Assembly: GCA_948470475.1 (NCBI GenBank) | Contig: OX419341.1 | Location: 28,791,900-28,855,899 of the forward strand | DNA: 64,000 bases | DNA from: Galaxea fascicularis | Lineage: Eukaryota > Cnidaria > Anthozoa > Scleractinia > Euphylliidae | Direction: 5' to 3' | Shown: positions 1 through 12,500 of the stretch, in pieces | Layout of the letters: every line of letters starts with the position of its first letter | Numbering within the stretch: the first letter of the stretch is position 1 | Notes under the pieces: generated by a model | Databases searched by the model: none | What the model saw: only the letters and a program-made list of their open reading frames with translations | What the model was told of the DNA's origin: nothing | Program-made: the position numbers and the translations under genes

Positions 1-3
1 AAT

Positions 4-2655
4 TTAATCATCCTTGAATCGGAAGCTAACATACAGCTCCTTGAACTTGTCAAATCCAGCCAACACACCAGCACCAGCCATACCACGGAGGATGTTGGCT
101 CCAGCTCCCTTCATCAGTGACATGAAGCCTTCATTCTTAACGATCTGTAAAGTACAATCAATGGAGCCCTTGTACTTAACAGCTTCTCCAGATGTCATCA
201 TCATACGCCGACGGATGGTGTCAATTGGGTAGGAGGCCAAACCAGCAGAGACGGTCACACCGTAGCCCAGGACGAATGACATGATGAGGCCAGCATCCTC
301 ACCTAACAGCATAGGCTTGAGGGTATCATAAAGACCAAAGTAGAAGCCTCGGTACACAATGATACCCACACAAGAGATGACAAAACCTCTGTAAAGACCT
401 TGGATACCATCTGACTTGATGGTCTTGCGGTAGACATCAACGATACCATTGAATTGCCTCTCACCACCTTTAGAGCCTGCCTTGGCATCATTGGCCAACC
501 TTGTTCGGCAGTAGTCCAGAGAGTACACAAACAGCAGAGACATGGCTCCAGCTGCACCACCAGATGCAATGTTTTTGCTAAACTTGATAGAATAGCTGTC
601 AGTTTTCTTGGGTTTGAAAACTGCCTTTATCTGATCCTTGAAAGCAAAGTTCAAGGCTTGTGTTGGAAAGTAACGGATGCAGTTTGCAAGGTTACCTGAA
701 ACACAATAATCAGAGACAAATTTTGAATAAAGAACTGAGAGTTCAACCAGTGGAGACACGCTTATAAAGCTTAAACTGGATCAATTAGTATTCATAGCTT
801 TAGAAAGTAACACTGTTTGCTAAGAAGGCAGACTGTATTCATCTATATCTCTTTTATAGGTGTGATTTTTTTTCGGTTTGTTTGTGCTGTGCAACTTTTT
901 TGCCTTTTGTTACAAAAAGGTGACATGACTGTAATTAGGAATTTTGAAAATGCTATAATTGTTTTGAAAGTGAAGATAGCAAAAACGCCCAAAGTCGAGG
1001 TTGCGTCTTATAACCGGGTATTTAGGCGAAATTTTCAGTTTGTCAACTTGAAAGAAACAAGTTAAAAAATTCAGGGTGCATCTTATAACCAAAAAAATAC
1101 GCTAAGTTTGGTGACATTCCATTACATTTCCACTCAACCTCCCAATCAGCACTTGAGAAGAGAAAAAATTCACCAAAACTCTTTCAACGATCAGAAACCA
1201 AAAAGCATCTTGACGGTGGGGTTGCTGCTAAATAGCCTGTTCTTTTCCAAATTGAAGGACCTTGTAAAACTGCTTAGTGGACATTGATGTTTTGGTGTTG
1301 TAATGATCAGTTCCAGAAAATGTCCATGACTACCCCATGGAAGGTCAATGGAAATTCCGAGGGGGAGGGGGGTGGAAAAAGCAAAAGTTTAAATGGATAT
1401 TTTATGTCTGAAACCACACAATAACAGATGTGTTAAAAAAAGCTCCAGATTGACATACAGATTTCTATCAGTTAGATTTACTATTATTTGTCTTTTTATC
1501 TCAAAGATTTCAGCTCCAAATATCAGCCATCACAGTGTTTTCAAAATGAGCCGTCGGCCATCGCATCCAACGCCAACTTTTCCATTTGCGACGCCTACTT
1601 TTCCTTGGGTAAATAAATTCTGAAGTAAATAAAGTTTTCCTAAAAGAGCCAAGTGTCCACAAACGTTTTTGAGTGAATAAACTTGAAAATTTTGTTGAGA
1701 ATTTCGCCACAACATCGCTTGAATCGTCTGATTGCAATCTGACTGCAAGCCAGCGGTTTCCAACAGTAAGTACTCTATTTAAGACAAGACATTCTGTATT
1801 TTAACACGAGCAAAATGGCGGTGAAGCGACAGCGTGGGCTAGCTGAGATGTGGCAGCTAGCAGCGCCAAAAACCAAAAGGAAAAAGGATGTACCTGTTTA
1901 ACAAAAGACATGCAGTTTTATTGCTAGGGTTATTTTAATAGAAAAAAAAAGGTATCTGAACATCCCATTTTGCACCTCAAAATGCTGGAAAATGCATCTC
2001 CGAGAGTCTAGAATTTCAAATTTCTTGGGGGAGCATGCCCCCACACCCCCCTAGGGGGCAAGGCCTGAGGGGCCTTGCAACTCCTACTTAACTCAATGCA
2101 ACTTCTATTTTCAAAAGTTGTAAAAACACTGTATCAAAATGCAAGAGTGACAACTGTTTGGTTGATCCCTTTAACTTCTCTACAAACACACAACAAAAGA
2201 AATCAGTCTTGCTTCTTTTAACTTTTGTTTGGACAAGTTTGTGACTGCAACTGTAAACTCAAAATTGTCCACATCTATTTATTTTTTTCTGAGCTGACTT
2301 CATATTTTCTCCATTTTCATATTTAGCTATTAAAAAAGAAGTAACCTTCAAAAAAGCTAAGCTCATCACCATGGAAAATAAACAACTTACACCACATCTA
2401 AATTAATTTCCCCTTCTCACCTCTCCAGAAAGACAAAAAGCCCTCTGATCTGTAGGTCCTCATTGTACAGTCAACAACTCCCTTATATGGATGATCTAGA
2501 CGTCCTGCCTTCAACATCTCATCTTGATTCTGAACAAGAAGCTTAACTCGCTCAATTGGGGCAGCAGCAGTTTTGGAGATGATAGCAGCTGCACCACTAA
2601 GGGCAAAATTTTCCACAAAATGCAACTTCTTCTCACTTGTAGCTACCTTTGCCAT
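4..2655 (-). CDS. SLC25A4/5/6-like: Mitochondrial ADP/ATP carrier (adenine nucleotide translocase)
   Basis: Exchanges cytosolic ADP for matrix ATP across the inner mitochondrial membrane. Two coding exons are seen: 2655-2421 and 695-4, joined GAGAG|gt...cag|GT in phase 1, giving 308 residues, the usual length of the family. The ADP/ATP-carrier signature RRRMMM lies in the last third. The three carrier repeats show as [14 protein letters not shown] and PIDTIRRR (family pattern PxDxxR; the second is degenerate, as is normal for ANT). The start codon directly follows a 3' splice site (ctctctcag|ATG), so a non-coding 5' exon must lie upstream. A perfect donor on this strand at 3924-3919 is a candidate. 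The stop is at 4-6; the 3' UTR runs off the window. The reading is intact. Family assignment is very secure; which vertebrate paralogue it matches best cannot be told. Confidence 0.96.
696..2420 (-). other. Intron of the ADP/ATP carrier gene, with repeat remnants
   Basis: No coding exon is visible. Around 1000-1100 there are two similar phrases (cttataaccgggta and cttataaccaaaaaa), probably the worn end of a DNA transposon. Around 2025-2075 a GC-rich stretch containing gagcatgcccccacaccccc closely resembles a stretch inside the short element at 44999-45350. The rest is AT-rich and unremarkable. Confidence 0.5.
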
Positions 2656-3924
2656 CTGAGAGAGATCAAGTTAAATTCATAAATTATACAAATTTATAGA
2701 AATAGTTCTTACACAATGTCAATGATTTCACAAAGGGGTAAACAATTAGGATTCCATAGGATGCAATATGATGCACAAATTGCATAAACTGCCTCCTAAC
2801 AGTATGGGCATTCCTTTTTCTGATGAACACTCACAGCATATCCAATTTTTATTTTTGTGACTAGAGCTCCACATAAGCATGTTTTCACCAGGAAATAACT
2901 CATTACAACTGACAAAATACCATTTAAAATGTCACTTAAATAAAATTTTAAGTACACAAAAAATGTTTCACTTTCTCTCTCTCTTAATCCTTGCTTTAAT
3001 GCCAGTGATACAAGTATCACAAACAGTCACCTTTGTGCAATTTGGATCTGACCCTGACTGCACTGAAACTATTTGCAGCTGTCTACAGCCCAGGTATTGA
3101 TCATGAGAGGGAAATGGATTGGAACTTCAAAAATTTCGGTTCATATTTTGTCATTGTGTCTATAGAAAATTGCCTTACTAGTTGCTTTTCCATCCAAAAA
3201 ACAATTTTAGATCTACCTCTCTGTGTTCATGGGCCAATCATACATAGGAACAGCAATTCCTTGCAATTTGAACAAACCTATAACCAAGATTACTGTGGCA
3301 GTACACCCTTTAAATCCCTGGGGCAAGTGCAGACCAACTTGTGTGCCTCAACTGATTTCTATGTATGACGTACAGTGTAATTAACGATATGGAAACCCCG
3401 TTCAATAGCGTCCAAGTTGAATTAACGATTAAAATGCTCTAATTAATCCAAGAATATCCACGGAAAAAATCAGCAGACTCCAAACGACAATTAACCATGC
3501 TAAATGAAAAATGACAAGAACTTAATTCAACAAGAATCAAGAACATTTCAGTGAACACTGCCGCGACACGTTGCAACGAGGGAGAACTTCAAAGTTTCGT
3601 CTTATATTTAAACCACGTGATCATTCACGTTTTACGCTTTAGCCGGTCGAAGACAGAAATCAACTGGAGACATTTTACGATTTTCCATTGCCAGAGCTAT
3701 GAAATGTCACTTATGGTCGAAAGATGTTTGAGATAAACAACAGATCACAAACTATGAGAGATTCACAAAAGAATTTGCGGGGGACGCCGCTCGCCTCATC
3801 TTGTATTCTAATATCGGCAGAAGCTGGAAGGAAACTAAAAGTTTCCACTTAGTGTTTGTCTCATCGCCGAACAAACAGCGATCAGGAAGTGTGCTAAAGA
3901 TCGTACAGTGAATCTAATACTTAC
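2656..3924. other. Upstream region or 5' UTR intron of the ADP/ATP carrier gene
   Basis: If the carrier gene has a non-coding first exon, this is its first intron. Short open frames on both strands (for example 3033-3368 plus) have no recognisable domain and are not called. I see no RNA gene or mobile element here. Confidence 0.4.
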
Positions 3925-4213
3925 TTTGAATAACGTAAGTTCAGGATTCAACCAAAAGTAACAACTTCTCGGCGACAAGCTAGATTTCGACCGGCGAAAA
4001 TCTTGAAGGTTGTGAAAGAACGATCAAGGGTCGTAGGACGCATGTAAGCCACGCAGATTGGAGCTCATTGGTCATTTTCAGTCACGTGCTTTCGAGTCCC
4101 AGGAAATTAAGCATAGAACGCCTGACTGATATTGCGGAGAAGTGCGGAAAATGAAAATGGATCGCTGTGAATTTTGTTACAAAAGTTAAACAAATTCCTT
4201 GCAATTTTGTCAG
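3925..4213. promoter_or_regulatory. Probable bidirectional promoter between the ADP/ATP carrier and the Roc-COR-TIR gene
   Basis: On the minus strand a perfect donor (GTAAGT, 3924-3919) would end a 5' UTR exon of the carrier gene. On the plus strand a strong donor (CAG|GTAAGC, exon end 4213) would end a 5' UTR exon of the Roc-COR-TIR gene, whose first coding exon begins at an acceptor at 5821-5822. Both transcripts would then start within the same 290 bases, head to head. No TATA box is obvious. This is inference from splice signals only; transcription start sites are unknown. Confidence 0.4.
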
Positions 4214-4923
4214 GTAAGCGACCCATATAAACTTTCTGTTACCCTTGGGGTTCTTTTTATGTTTCTAAAGGCGTCAAAATGTCATGTGATTTTTGATATA
4301 TCGTTGGTAATTATATTTGCTTTGTGCACTCTTGCTTCGGTAACTTATAGTGAGAGGGTGCTAGTCGCTATACTGCTCCTGTGTTTTTATTAAGATACTT
4401 GGAGATGTGGCAAGGCAATATCTCAAATAGACCATCTATGTTATCATGCTCTACTTCCTTAGAATGAAATAATTTGTTTTCTTATTTCCACTAAACCTGC
4501 GTACCGCACCCCTTACCGTCCCTCTGAAGATGCTTTGTGGTTTTATAGCTGGTTGTGTAATTTATGGAATGGACGTAGAAGTACTGAGTTCAGGCGAAGA
4601 TTGAGCTATATCTGTATTGGTGTGAACTTCTCTTTCAGTTTAATCACCGGTTAATAAAGATTCTCCCTTACAATTTTGCCATAACTTTAGTTTTGTGAGT
4701 ATATGTTTTGTCCAAAAGAACTAGTTGAAAACCATGGTTACATTTTAATCGTAAATTAGCATAAACTAGCTTCAAAACATAATGTTAAAGCTTTTGTTAA
4801 AGATAAATGGGGCCTTGGAATTGTGCCACAGTGTGCAAAGAAGCCAAAGCAAGTAATGAAGTCTCTTTGAAGACAAAGACTTTGTTAATATTACAGCTGG
4901 ATTTCTTTTAAAATCAAAGAATA

Positions 4924-5567
4924 CCTCATTATAGGAAATTAACAATGTACATTGACAACTCGAAGGAAATTTACATTACATTAAATTAATGCAAATTTTT
5001 CAAAAGTTACAGTGTAGGTTTACATGCATTTTTAAATTAACCCAAATTTTCGATAAGCATCTTGCTTTATTTACTGTGATTTTCATAATTCAGCAAACTC
5101 GCACTTTACATTTTCTGAACACCAAACTGCGTTTTGGCTTCCGTCAATAAAACCTTCCAAGACAAGTCCATGGATGTTTCTAAGTTTTTTTTACAGCCGA
5201 AAAATTTGGTTTTGAAGCCTAACTAGACCCTATCAATTCAAAAGATCTTTCAAAGCCTCCGTTAAATCACCAAGGGCTGCTCACTTGTTTGATTGACAGA
5301 AACCAAACCTCAGTTTGTTGCAGTAACACAAATTTGCGGCACTTACAAAATCTCAACATACATATGTCTCATGGCGAAAAATACCTAATAGCTTAAAGTT
5401 AAGTCATGAACTCATAAGGTTTTGTAATGAAATAAAGGTGCTTTAATTAAAATGACAATGTTGTATAACGTGCATTAAATTTACATCCACATTTATTAAG
5501 ATACAATTATGTGAATTTTGTAAAATCACATTTAATAAAGTGCATTGTTAATTTCCTATAAATAAGG
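4924..5567. mobile_element. MITE with about 26-bp terminal inverted repeats and TA target duplication
   Basis: The left end reads CCTCATTATAGGAAATTAAC and the right end is its near-exact reverse complement (GTTAATTTCCTATAAATAAGG). Each end is flanked by TA. The 644-bp interior is AT-rich with no open frame, so this is a non-autonomous DNA transposon. The TA duplication fits Tc1/mariner-type mobilisation, but the superfamily is inferred. It lies in the probable 5' UTR intron of the Roc-COR-TIR gene. Confidence 0.75.
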
Positions 5568-5822
5568 TAAAAGAAAAAAAGCATGATTTGTGAATTGCAA
5601 TAACTGTCAGTTGTTTCTGTTTGTTAGTTTACTTTCCCTTGATTTAGTTTGAGTCCTTAACTCATGTTAGCCACAAGGATTGAAGTGAAAATGCTATGAG
5701 AGTGATTCAAAACCTTAAAATTTAGTCTTAAAAGACAGATGATAAAAAGACATTGTTGTTAAATTTTGTGGTTGATGCATTTCTCAACATCAAACTCAAT
5801 ATACAAGTTCCTAAATTTTTAG

Positions 5823-6566
5823 AATTCAACAGACCATGATGAATTTCTTAAAGCAAATTCCTTTACCCAAACGTCCCAAGTCAGGACAAAGAGCAGAGAG
5901 GATTGTAAGTCCTGTAAGTATGAAACATAGATGATGATAGAACAGTTGTGCAGTGATTTACTCAGATTAGAGTCTGAACATGATTTGATTCTGATTCACA
6001 AGCTGATGATAGATTGTAATCTCACTTAAGCCTCAAAGTATTATTTTGCAGTGTAGATTTAAGTTTTGCTGTAAAAAAGATGCTACAAATATGGAACAAA
6101 AATAATGATTTGTTGGTCAAGTCCATATACCACTATATATTTCTTGATACCTTTACATGTATCTTATCATTGATATTTCTTTATTACTAAGTGTTGTGTA
6201 ACAAAATTCAAATGCATTGATTTATTGATTGATTGATGAACTGTGGTGTGACGATCTTGAGCATGTCATGAGATCTCCAAATTGAATAATAAAGTTTTGG
6301 TAATTTACTATTTATAGGCTGGTTCACATCTTCGTTTGGATGACCTGACTGAGCTGGACAAGATCTATCTTCTACTTGCAGAGAACAACCTTACAGACTG
6401 TTTCAATGTGCTGTGTTATGACTTGCAAGTTCGAACAATCACAGATTGGTGTAAGGTTGATGAAGAAGCATTGAAAAGATTTAGACTTCTGCCAACCTTT
6501 GCAAAGGATAAACTGAGACAACTACCACAGAAAGTGGACCAAACTGATTTTGTGAATTTGGCATTG
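5823..6566 (+). CDS. First coding exons: start codon and SAM-like domain
   Basis: Exon 5823-5913 carries two adjacent ATGs (5836 and 5839) and a short basic lead (PLPKRPKSGQRAER). It ends in two overlapping donors nine bases apart (GTAAGT at 5905 and 5914), both phase 0, so two isoforms differing by three residues are possible. Exon 6318-6566 encodes 83 residues with a helical pattern (LLLAENNLTDCF...DLQVRTITDW...DEEALKRFRLL...KDKLRQL) that matches the N-terminal SAM-type domain of ACK kinases, which mediates dimerisation there. The domain call rests on pattern similarity only. Confidence 0.6.
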
Positions 6567-9500
6567 GTAAGTGCTTTTTGTTTTTTAATTTGTGATTAAG
6601 CATCTTTATTATTATTTGTTCACAAAACCGTCACAATCAAGCTTGAACTTAACTGGTAGTACATTGTTAGGCACTGTGACATGTGTCAAGGATGTAGATG
6701 ATAGCCAGGAGCCGGGAAAAATACCGGTTTTCAACTCTATTTTCCTGTCTAAAAACCTTCTATGGTCATAAAAATCTGTAATACTGGATTCTTCTAAACC
6801 TGCCTGAGAACTGATAAACATTTTATCTACAACCCTGTGTATGTGAGACCAACACTTGAATTTCTCATTGTAATGTTTAATACGATATGTTGGAACCCCA
6901 TTCCACTTCAAAAGGGTCAGCACCACCTTACTGTGGTGGAGTGGTTTGCTCATCTCCATGACCACTAGAGCTGATCTTGCCCAGACTCTTGTGTTTCTGC
7001 TAAAGACCCATTAATGTGGACATCAAAGGGGCTATAAGAATCCGACAGTGTTGACAGGGTGGCCATTTTAATGGGGTAGGGTCAAATATTGGTAAATATT
7101 AACTGAATTTTCAAACAGGAACAAACTGCTATACTGTTACCGGTACGAGTTCGTTGTTGTTAGAGGAATGTTGTTTGTCGTCCAAGCAGAATGCAGGGTT
7201 GTCAGAAAAGCAACAAGGAGATTTTATCCCAAAGAACGTAGTGAATACTGCTTACGAAACGTCTACACCGACTCACAAGTCTTGGCTTGTAAGTTACACC
7301 GCAACCTCCATCACACTTGAATAAACAAACACAGTGTTCACCAAAAACTTTACAACTTGTAAACACTACTCACTCCTCTTAACACTACTCACTCATTAAA
7401 CCTTGAGCTTGGCAGCTAATATACCTTTTACATAAAATTCTAGAGTCATCTAAAAGGCTAAAGTTATTAGCATTACAACATTTTACAATTTAAGTAACTT
7501 ATGAAAACTGATTCATGCTGACGCAATGTAAGCATAAGCATGAGAATCTTCTAGACACGAAAGAATGTTCCAGACAGTCTCTCAATGCCTAAATGCAATT
7601 TTTATACATAACATACATACTGTCCTTTTCAAAGAAAAGGCTCTTAACTCAACTGAAGTGAATATTGCATGTTATTACTTCTCAAGATTTGGTGTTTGTA
7701 CTTGTCTGTTCTTTGGAGTGCACATTTGATTTGAGTGGTGATATTAATGAGGTGAATTTATAGAGGAATATACTTGTTAGATACAGTTAGTTAAGGATCA
7801 GGGTTAGGGGGCACTTTGTGACATCTGTGACAAAATACCACGAATATCATTCTCTTGGCGTATTGGACAACCCCCACATGTCAGGGTTTTACAATGTGAC
7901 CATCGGCTGCATTAACAGAGCAGTATTTATGGAGTTTCTTATGATGTAATGTGTCTCATGGGAATTCCACTATGATGAAAAAGTGGCATGCATGGTTAGG
8001 TTCTACTAAGTGTACCTACAGCTGTAGGGGAAATTAGAGAGAGAGGTGGAATAACATGAAGAAGTTAAGAATGTAAGAGGTGATGTTAAAATTTTGCTGT
8101 ATTACAGAAGCATGGAAAACTCTCTTACAAAGCCCGATTAGAATCCAGTAAAGTTCCATTAATATCTGTTGATGGTATTCGAGTTCTGAAGAAAACAGCA
8201 TCTGGTCCAATCTCTGGGTCTGTTTGTGAAGCTATCTGGACAAAACCTGATGGAGAAGAGGTTAGAGTATATGATGAAACTATTGAGCTTTGCCGGAAAT
8301 GTGACTGAAAATTAAAGAAATTTCTGAAAATTCTAAAAATTAAATATCACAGACAATGTACATCTAGAAGTACTACTGTAACTTGGACTCTAGAAGATTG
8401 ATCATGCATTTGTGCAACACAAATTTCTCTTTTTTTGTTTATTCATTTACTTGTTGTTTATTCTGATGTTTTTTGGCCAGATCCAAGTATGTTTGAGATA
8501 TGACAGATCCTTGCAGCAGAGGAATCATTTTATTCATGAAGCAGAATTATCAACCCCTTTGAACCATGAAAATATTCTTCATCTTTATGGTGTTGTTTTG
8601 CCTGGACTGTATGCTGATTCTGTGGCTTTGGTGAGTTACTACACTTTTGATTCCCCTTGATGCCTCTGACCACAATGGCTATGAATAGCCAGAAATAATT
8701 TAGTTTGACTTCTATCTTTAACTGTCATTATACAGGAAGTCACCATCACTTATATTAAAAGTGGTTTTGAGACTAGACCTATCTAAAAGAAAGTCACTAA
8801 AAAAAGCTAAGAATAATCTTTCCTGTTACAATATGACTAAACTATTTTCAAACAAATTCTACCTGATTAAAAGAAAGTGACTGAAATAAGCTAAAATTCA
8901 GATGGCTATTTTAAGGTAAAGAACAGTATTAATCCAATAATTAATTTATAAATTGTTCAAGAGAATTTCCAAAGCTGCTAGTTCACGGTATCACTGTTCT
9001 TGATTTCTAAAAGAATCTCATTCCATTTCTTCAATGAAAAGTACAAACAAGGTACTAAGTATTTTGTGTTATGTCAAGACTACACTGTCCATAAAAACTC
9101 AAATCAAAAGGCACAGTGACATGTAATTCAGGGTATGTCTAATGCCATGCATGGTAAATTTGTGACTTTACAAGATGGCAAGACCGTCTTTTTTTGTGTA
9201 GCCTTGGGGCTTTTTTAAGCTTGCAAGCTGGAATTTAACCCATTTTCTGCTCCTTCAAGCAACAAGTTGTATTAATAATAAATATCTATGTATCCCTTGA
9301 TGACATGCTTAGTTCATTGCAGCATTACAAGTACTGTAGCAGTTTATAGCTTGTCCCTGCAATAAGGAACGGACACAACAAAGGAAGGACCAGCCTCAAA
9401 CCACTTAACACTTTAAACCTTAAGACTGATCAGCATCAAATTTCTCCTTGTAATATTGATGCTTTATCAAAAAGAGTGGTCACGCAAATTTAGGACATGA

Positions 9501-12500
9501 TCACACAAGATTAGTTTGGTTGATATTTTAACATCTTCTCCCAACTACTTCTATAGGAAATATGTCGGGACAATAAGTGAGACTTTAAATTTTGATCTTA
9601 CAATTCAAAGAGTTAATGCAATAACCACCAGGCCACCTTCTGTCCCAGATTGATTGACTGTATAGTTCTCTCAACTATCTAAAGAAATTGTCTGTCAAAG
9701 ATTGTTTAATATAAACTCAGTAATCTCAGGTAAATCATTATTAATGCCCTCTCCATAGGTCGTGGATTTTGCAGAGTGTGGGAACATTCATGAATCAATG
9801 TCAAAGCAGTCAGTGTACAGTTTAATTCAAATTGTCACACAGCTTTCCTCTGCCTTGGAATATTTGGAAAACAAAGATCTTGTTCATTTGAGAATTTCTG
9901 CAGCATCCATTTTTGTGGTGAAACCAGGCAAGGTATATCTGTATAGATATCAACTAGGTATCTCTCATTACTTTGAGAACTCTTTTCATTTCCAGGAGGA
10001 ACTTTGATCTAAAGAAGAAGATCATGGTAGTCATGCATACAAATTTTACATTAACCTATGTTAGCAGTCGTGGTGAAAAACTCAATGTCTGGAAAAAATT
10101 CAGTCCTGGCTTGTGTGGGATTCACGTGTATACCAGTTATTACCAATAAGATAACTATAAGGTACAAATAAAGGTGTTGTTGTTGTCATTGTATTGCTGA
10201 GGTCATCATGAGTTCAAATCCTGAAGAAGCCTGAATTTTTTTCACACTTTATTTATCCTTATGCAGCTGTTAATTAAGCTCAATGGTGATATTGATATTG
10301 TCATTCTAACCATAGAACAAGACTGTTTTATTTTCTTGTCTTCTTTAGCAGGCATAGATGTTTCATTAACACCAAAAAAAGCAATGGTTATTGTGCTTCC
10401 AATAATGTCAATATCCATAGAATCCCTAACAACATACATGTACCCCTTTAATAATGCAAAATCCCTTAAGACCTTAAGCACTAAATTTTATAACAATGCT
10501 GCTTGTAAAAAAAAAAAAATACTGAACAAGGAAAAAGAGGAAAAGGATAAAGACATCAACTGTATTGCTTAGGACTCAAACTCTAGCCCTCCAGCATAAC
10601 GCAGAGATGTCTGTCATCAGAACTTAGCACTGGGTTTTGACCTTTAAATGTCAACTAAATTTAACTTTGACTTACAGATCAAACTGGGAGGACTTTGGGG
10701 ATGTTATCATGCAGATTATTTGAAAAAGTTGTAAGTTAAATCTCTCAATCTGTAACTCAGATAGTATTCTACAATCACTGTCATAAGTCATTGGCCTACA
10801 CACACTGCCTTTCTCCCATTCAATGTTGGAAAGCACAATAATTTGTCTGAACTCCTTGTGAATTGGCTCTTTTACGGTTTTTAAACAACATTGAATAGGT
10901 GGAAGCGGGAGCGAGACTCAAATGAGGTGTTTGTGTCCCAACAATGTGGCAAAGATTGTAGGTGTAACTGCCTAAATTTTGTTGATTTGCACAGACCCAC
11001 TTCTAATAATGTCTGGAGAACTGAACAGTCAGTTTTTAACAGCATTGGAACTGTGTCTTCAGAAGGCCCCTGAAATTGGAGTAAATTCGTTTTGTGAAAT
11101 GTCTCCTCAAACTTTCACCAGCAAAACAACTGATCCCTTAATTTTTAACTATTAAGAGTAATAACATTGTTTCACAGTTAGTGTAAAGTAAGGCCAGCTA
11201 GTATTTTCAGAAAGTCAACAAAGTGCTACCATACCTTCAACCCTTTAAACCCTAAGAGTGATGAACATCAAATTTCTCTTTGTAATATCAGTGCTTTATA
11301 AAACAGAGGGGTCAGGAGAGTTCAGGACAGGATCACACAAATAAATAATTAATAAAAACTAAAATAAATCATGATGTTTACCCAGGAAGCTCCACTTCCC
11401 AAGGTGGTTTTCAGGGAGGTCCTGCACCGGATTGAACTGGAATTTGGAAATGTTGGTTTTTTAGGAGAAGGGAAAACAGGAATACCAGGAGAAAAATCTC
11501 TCAGAGCAGAGTAGAGAACCAACAACAAACTCAACCCACATATGACATCAAATCTGGGAATCAAAACCCAGGCCAAATTGGTGGTAGGCGAGTGCTTTCA
11601 CCACTGCACCTACCCTGATGAAACACAAGATAAATTTCCTTGATATTTTAACAGCTTCTCCCCAATACTTCTATAAGAAATGGATAGGGGCAACAAATCA
11701 GAATTTAAATTTTGATCTTAAGATTTAAAGGGTTAAAAGCTATTTTACCTAAATGTTCTTATTCAGTGTCCTTGGTCAGTCAAGATTAAGTAATATTATA
11801 TTAATAATTTTATTGTCAGCTGAATATTTTTGGAAGTGCAAACTAGTTTTGGTTGCAAATGAGCACTGCATTCGATTACTTGCATTTATTCAGTTAAATT
11901 CTTTTTTTTATATTTGTAAGTGTCTATTTCATTCCATGGATCAGAGTTGTCACTGATTACTTTTGAAGTAGATGGGGATGTACAAAAAAGAGAGATTTTA
12001 AGAAATGAGATTTCAGCAGTTGTTGTGTAGTTCTGTTTTTCTATAAAAGTACCTGGTTTATAATGTCACTCAGAATTTCAGGGGAAAATCCTTAATGACA
12101 GCACTGATGGGTGTTTAATGGCCAAATAGAATGTTGAATTCCAGGAAGCTGGCCTGTTTACTAAGTTAAACACATCTAAGTTCATAAGAGGTGTCACCTA
12201 GGCCCTCTTGGTATTCTGTGAAATTATTTTACAGTCAAAATACTTGTGGTAATTTACCAGTGTGTTTTGTAAAAAAAAATGTTCTCCTTTAATTAGGTCC
12301 AAAGAAGGCATCCATAGATTCATCGTTGACACCAAAAAAGAGATGGTTTATCAGTTTGGACAAATTGCTAAAGAACTATTTCGCCACTTGGAATTTAGTC
12401 AGAGGAATCTTGCTTTCACCACACATGAGAAGGTATTGTTGGAACAATCACTGATAAAATTCTCCTTCGCCCATGCTATGTAGCCAATGTTGAGGTTGTC

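Noticed and set aside
10261..10572. Extra exon of the pseudokinase gene
   Set aside because: Open frame without suitable splice sites and with low-complexity lysine runs; the neighbouring exons already join in phase without it.
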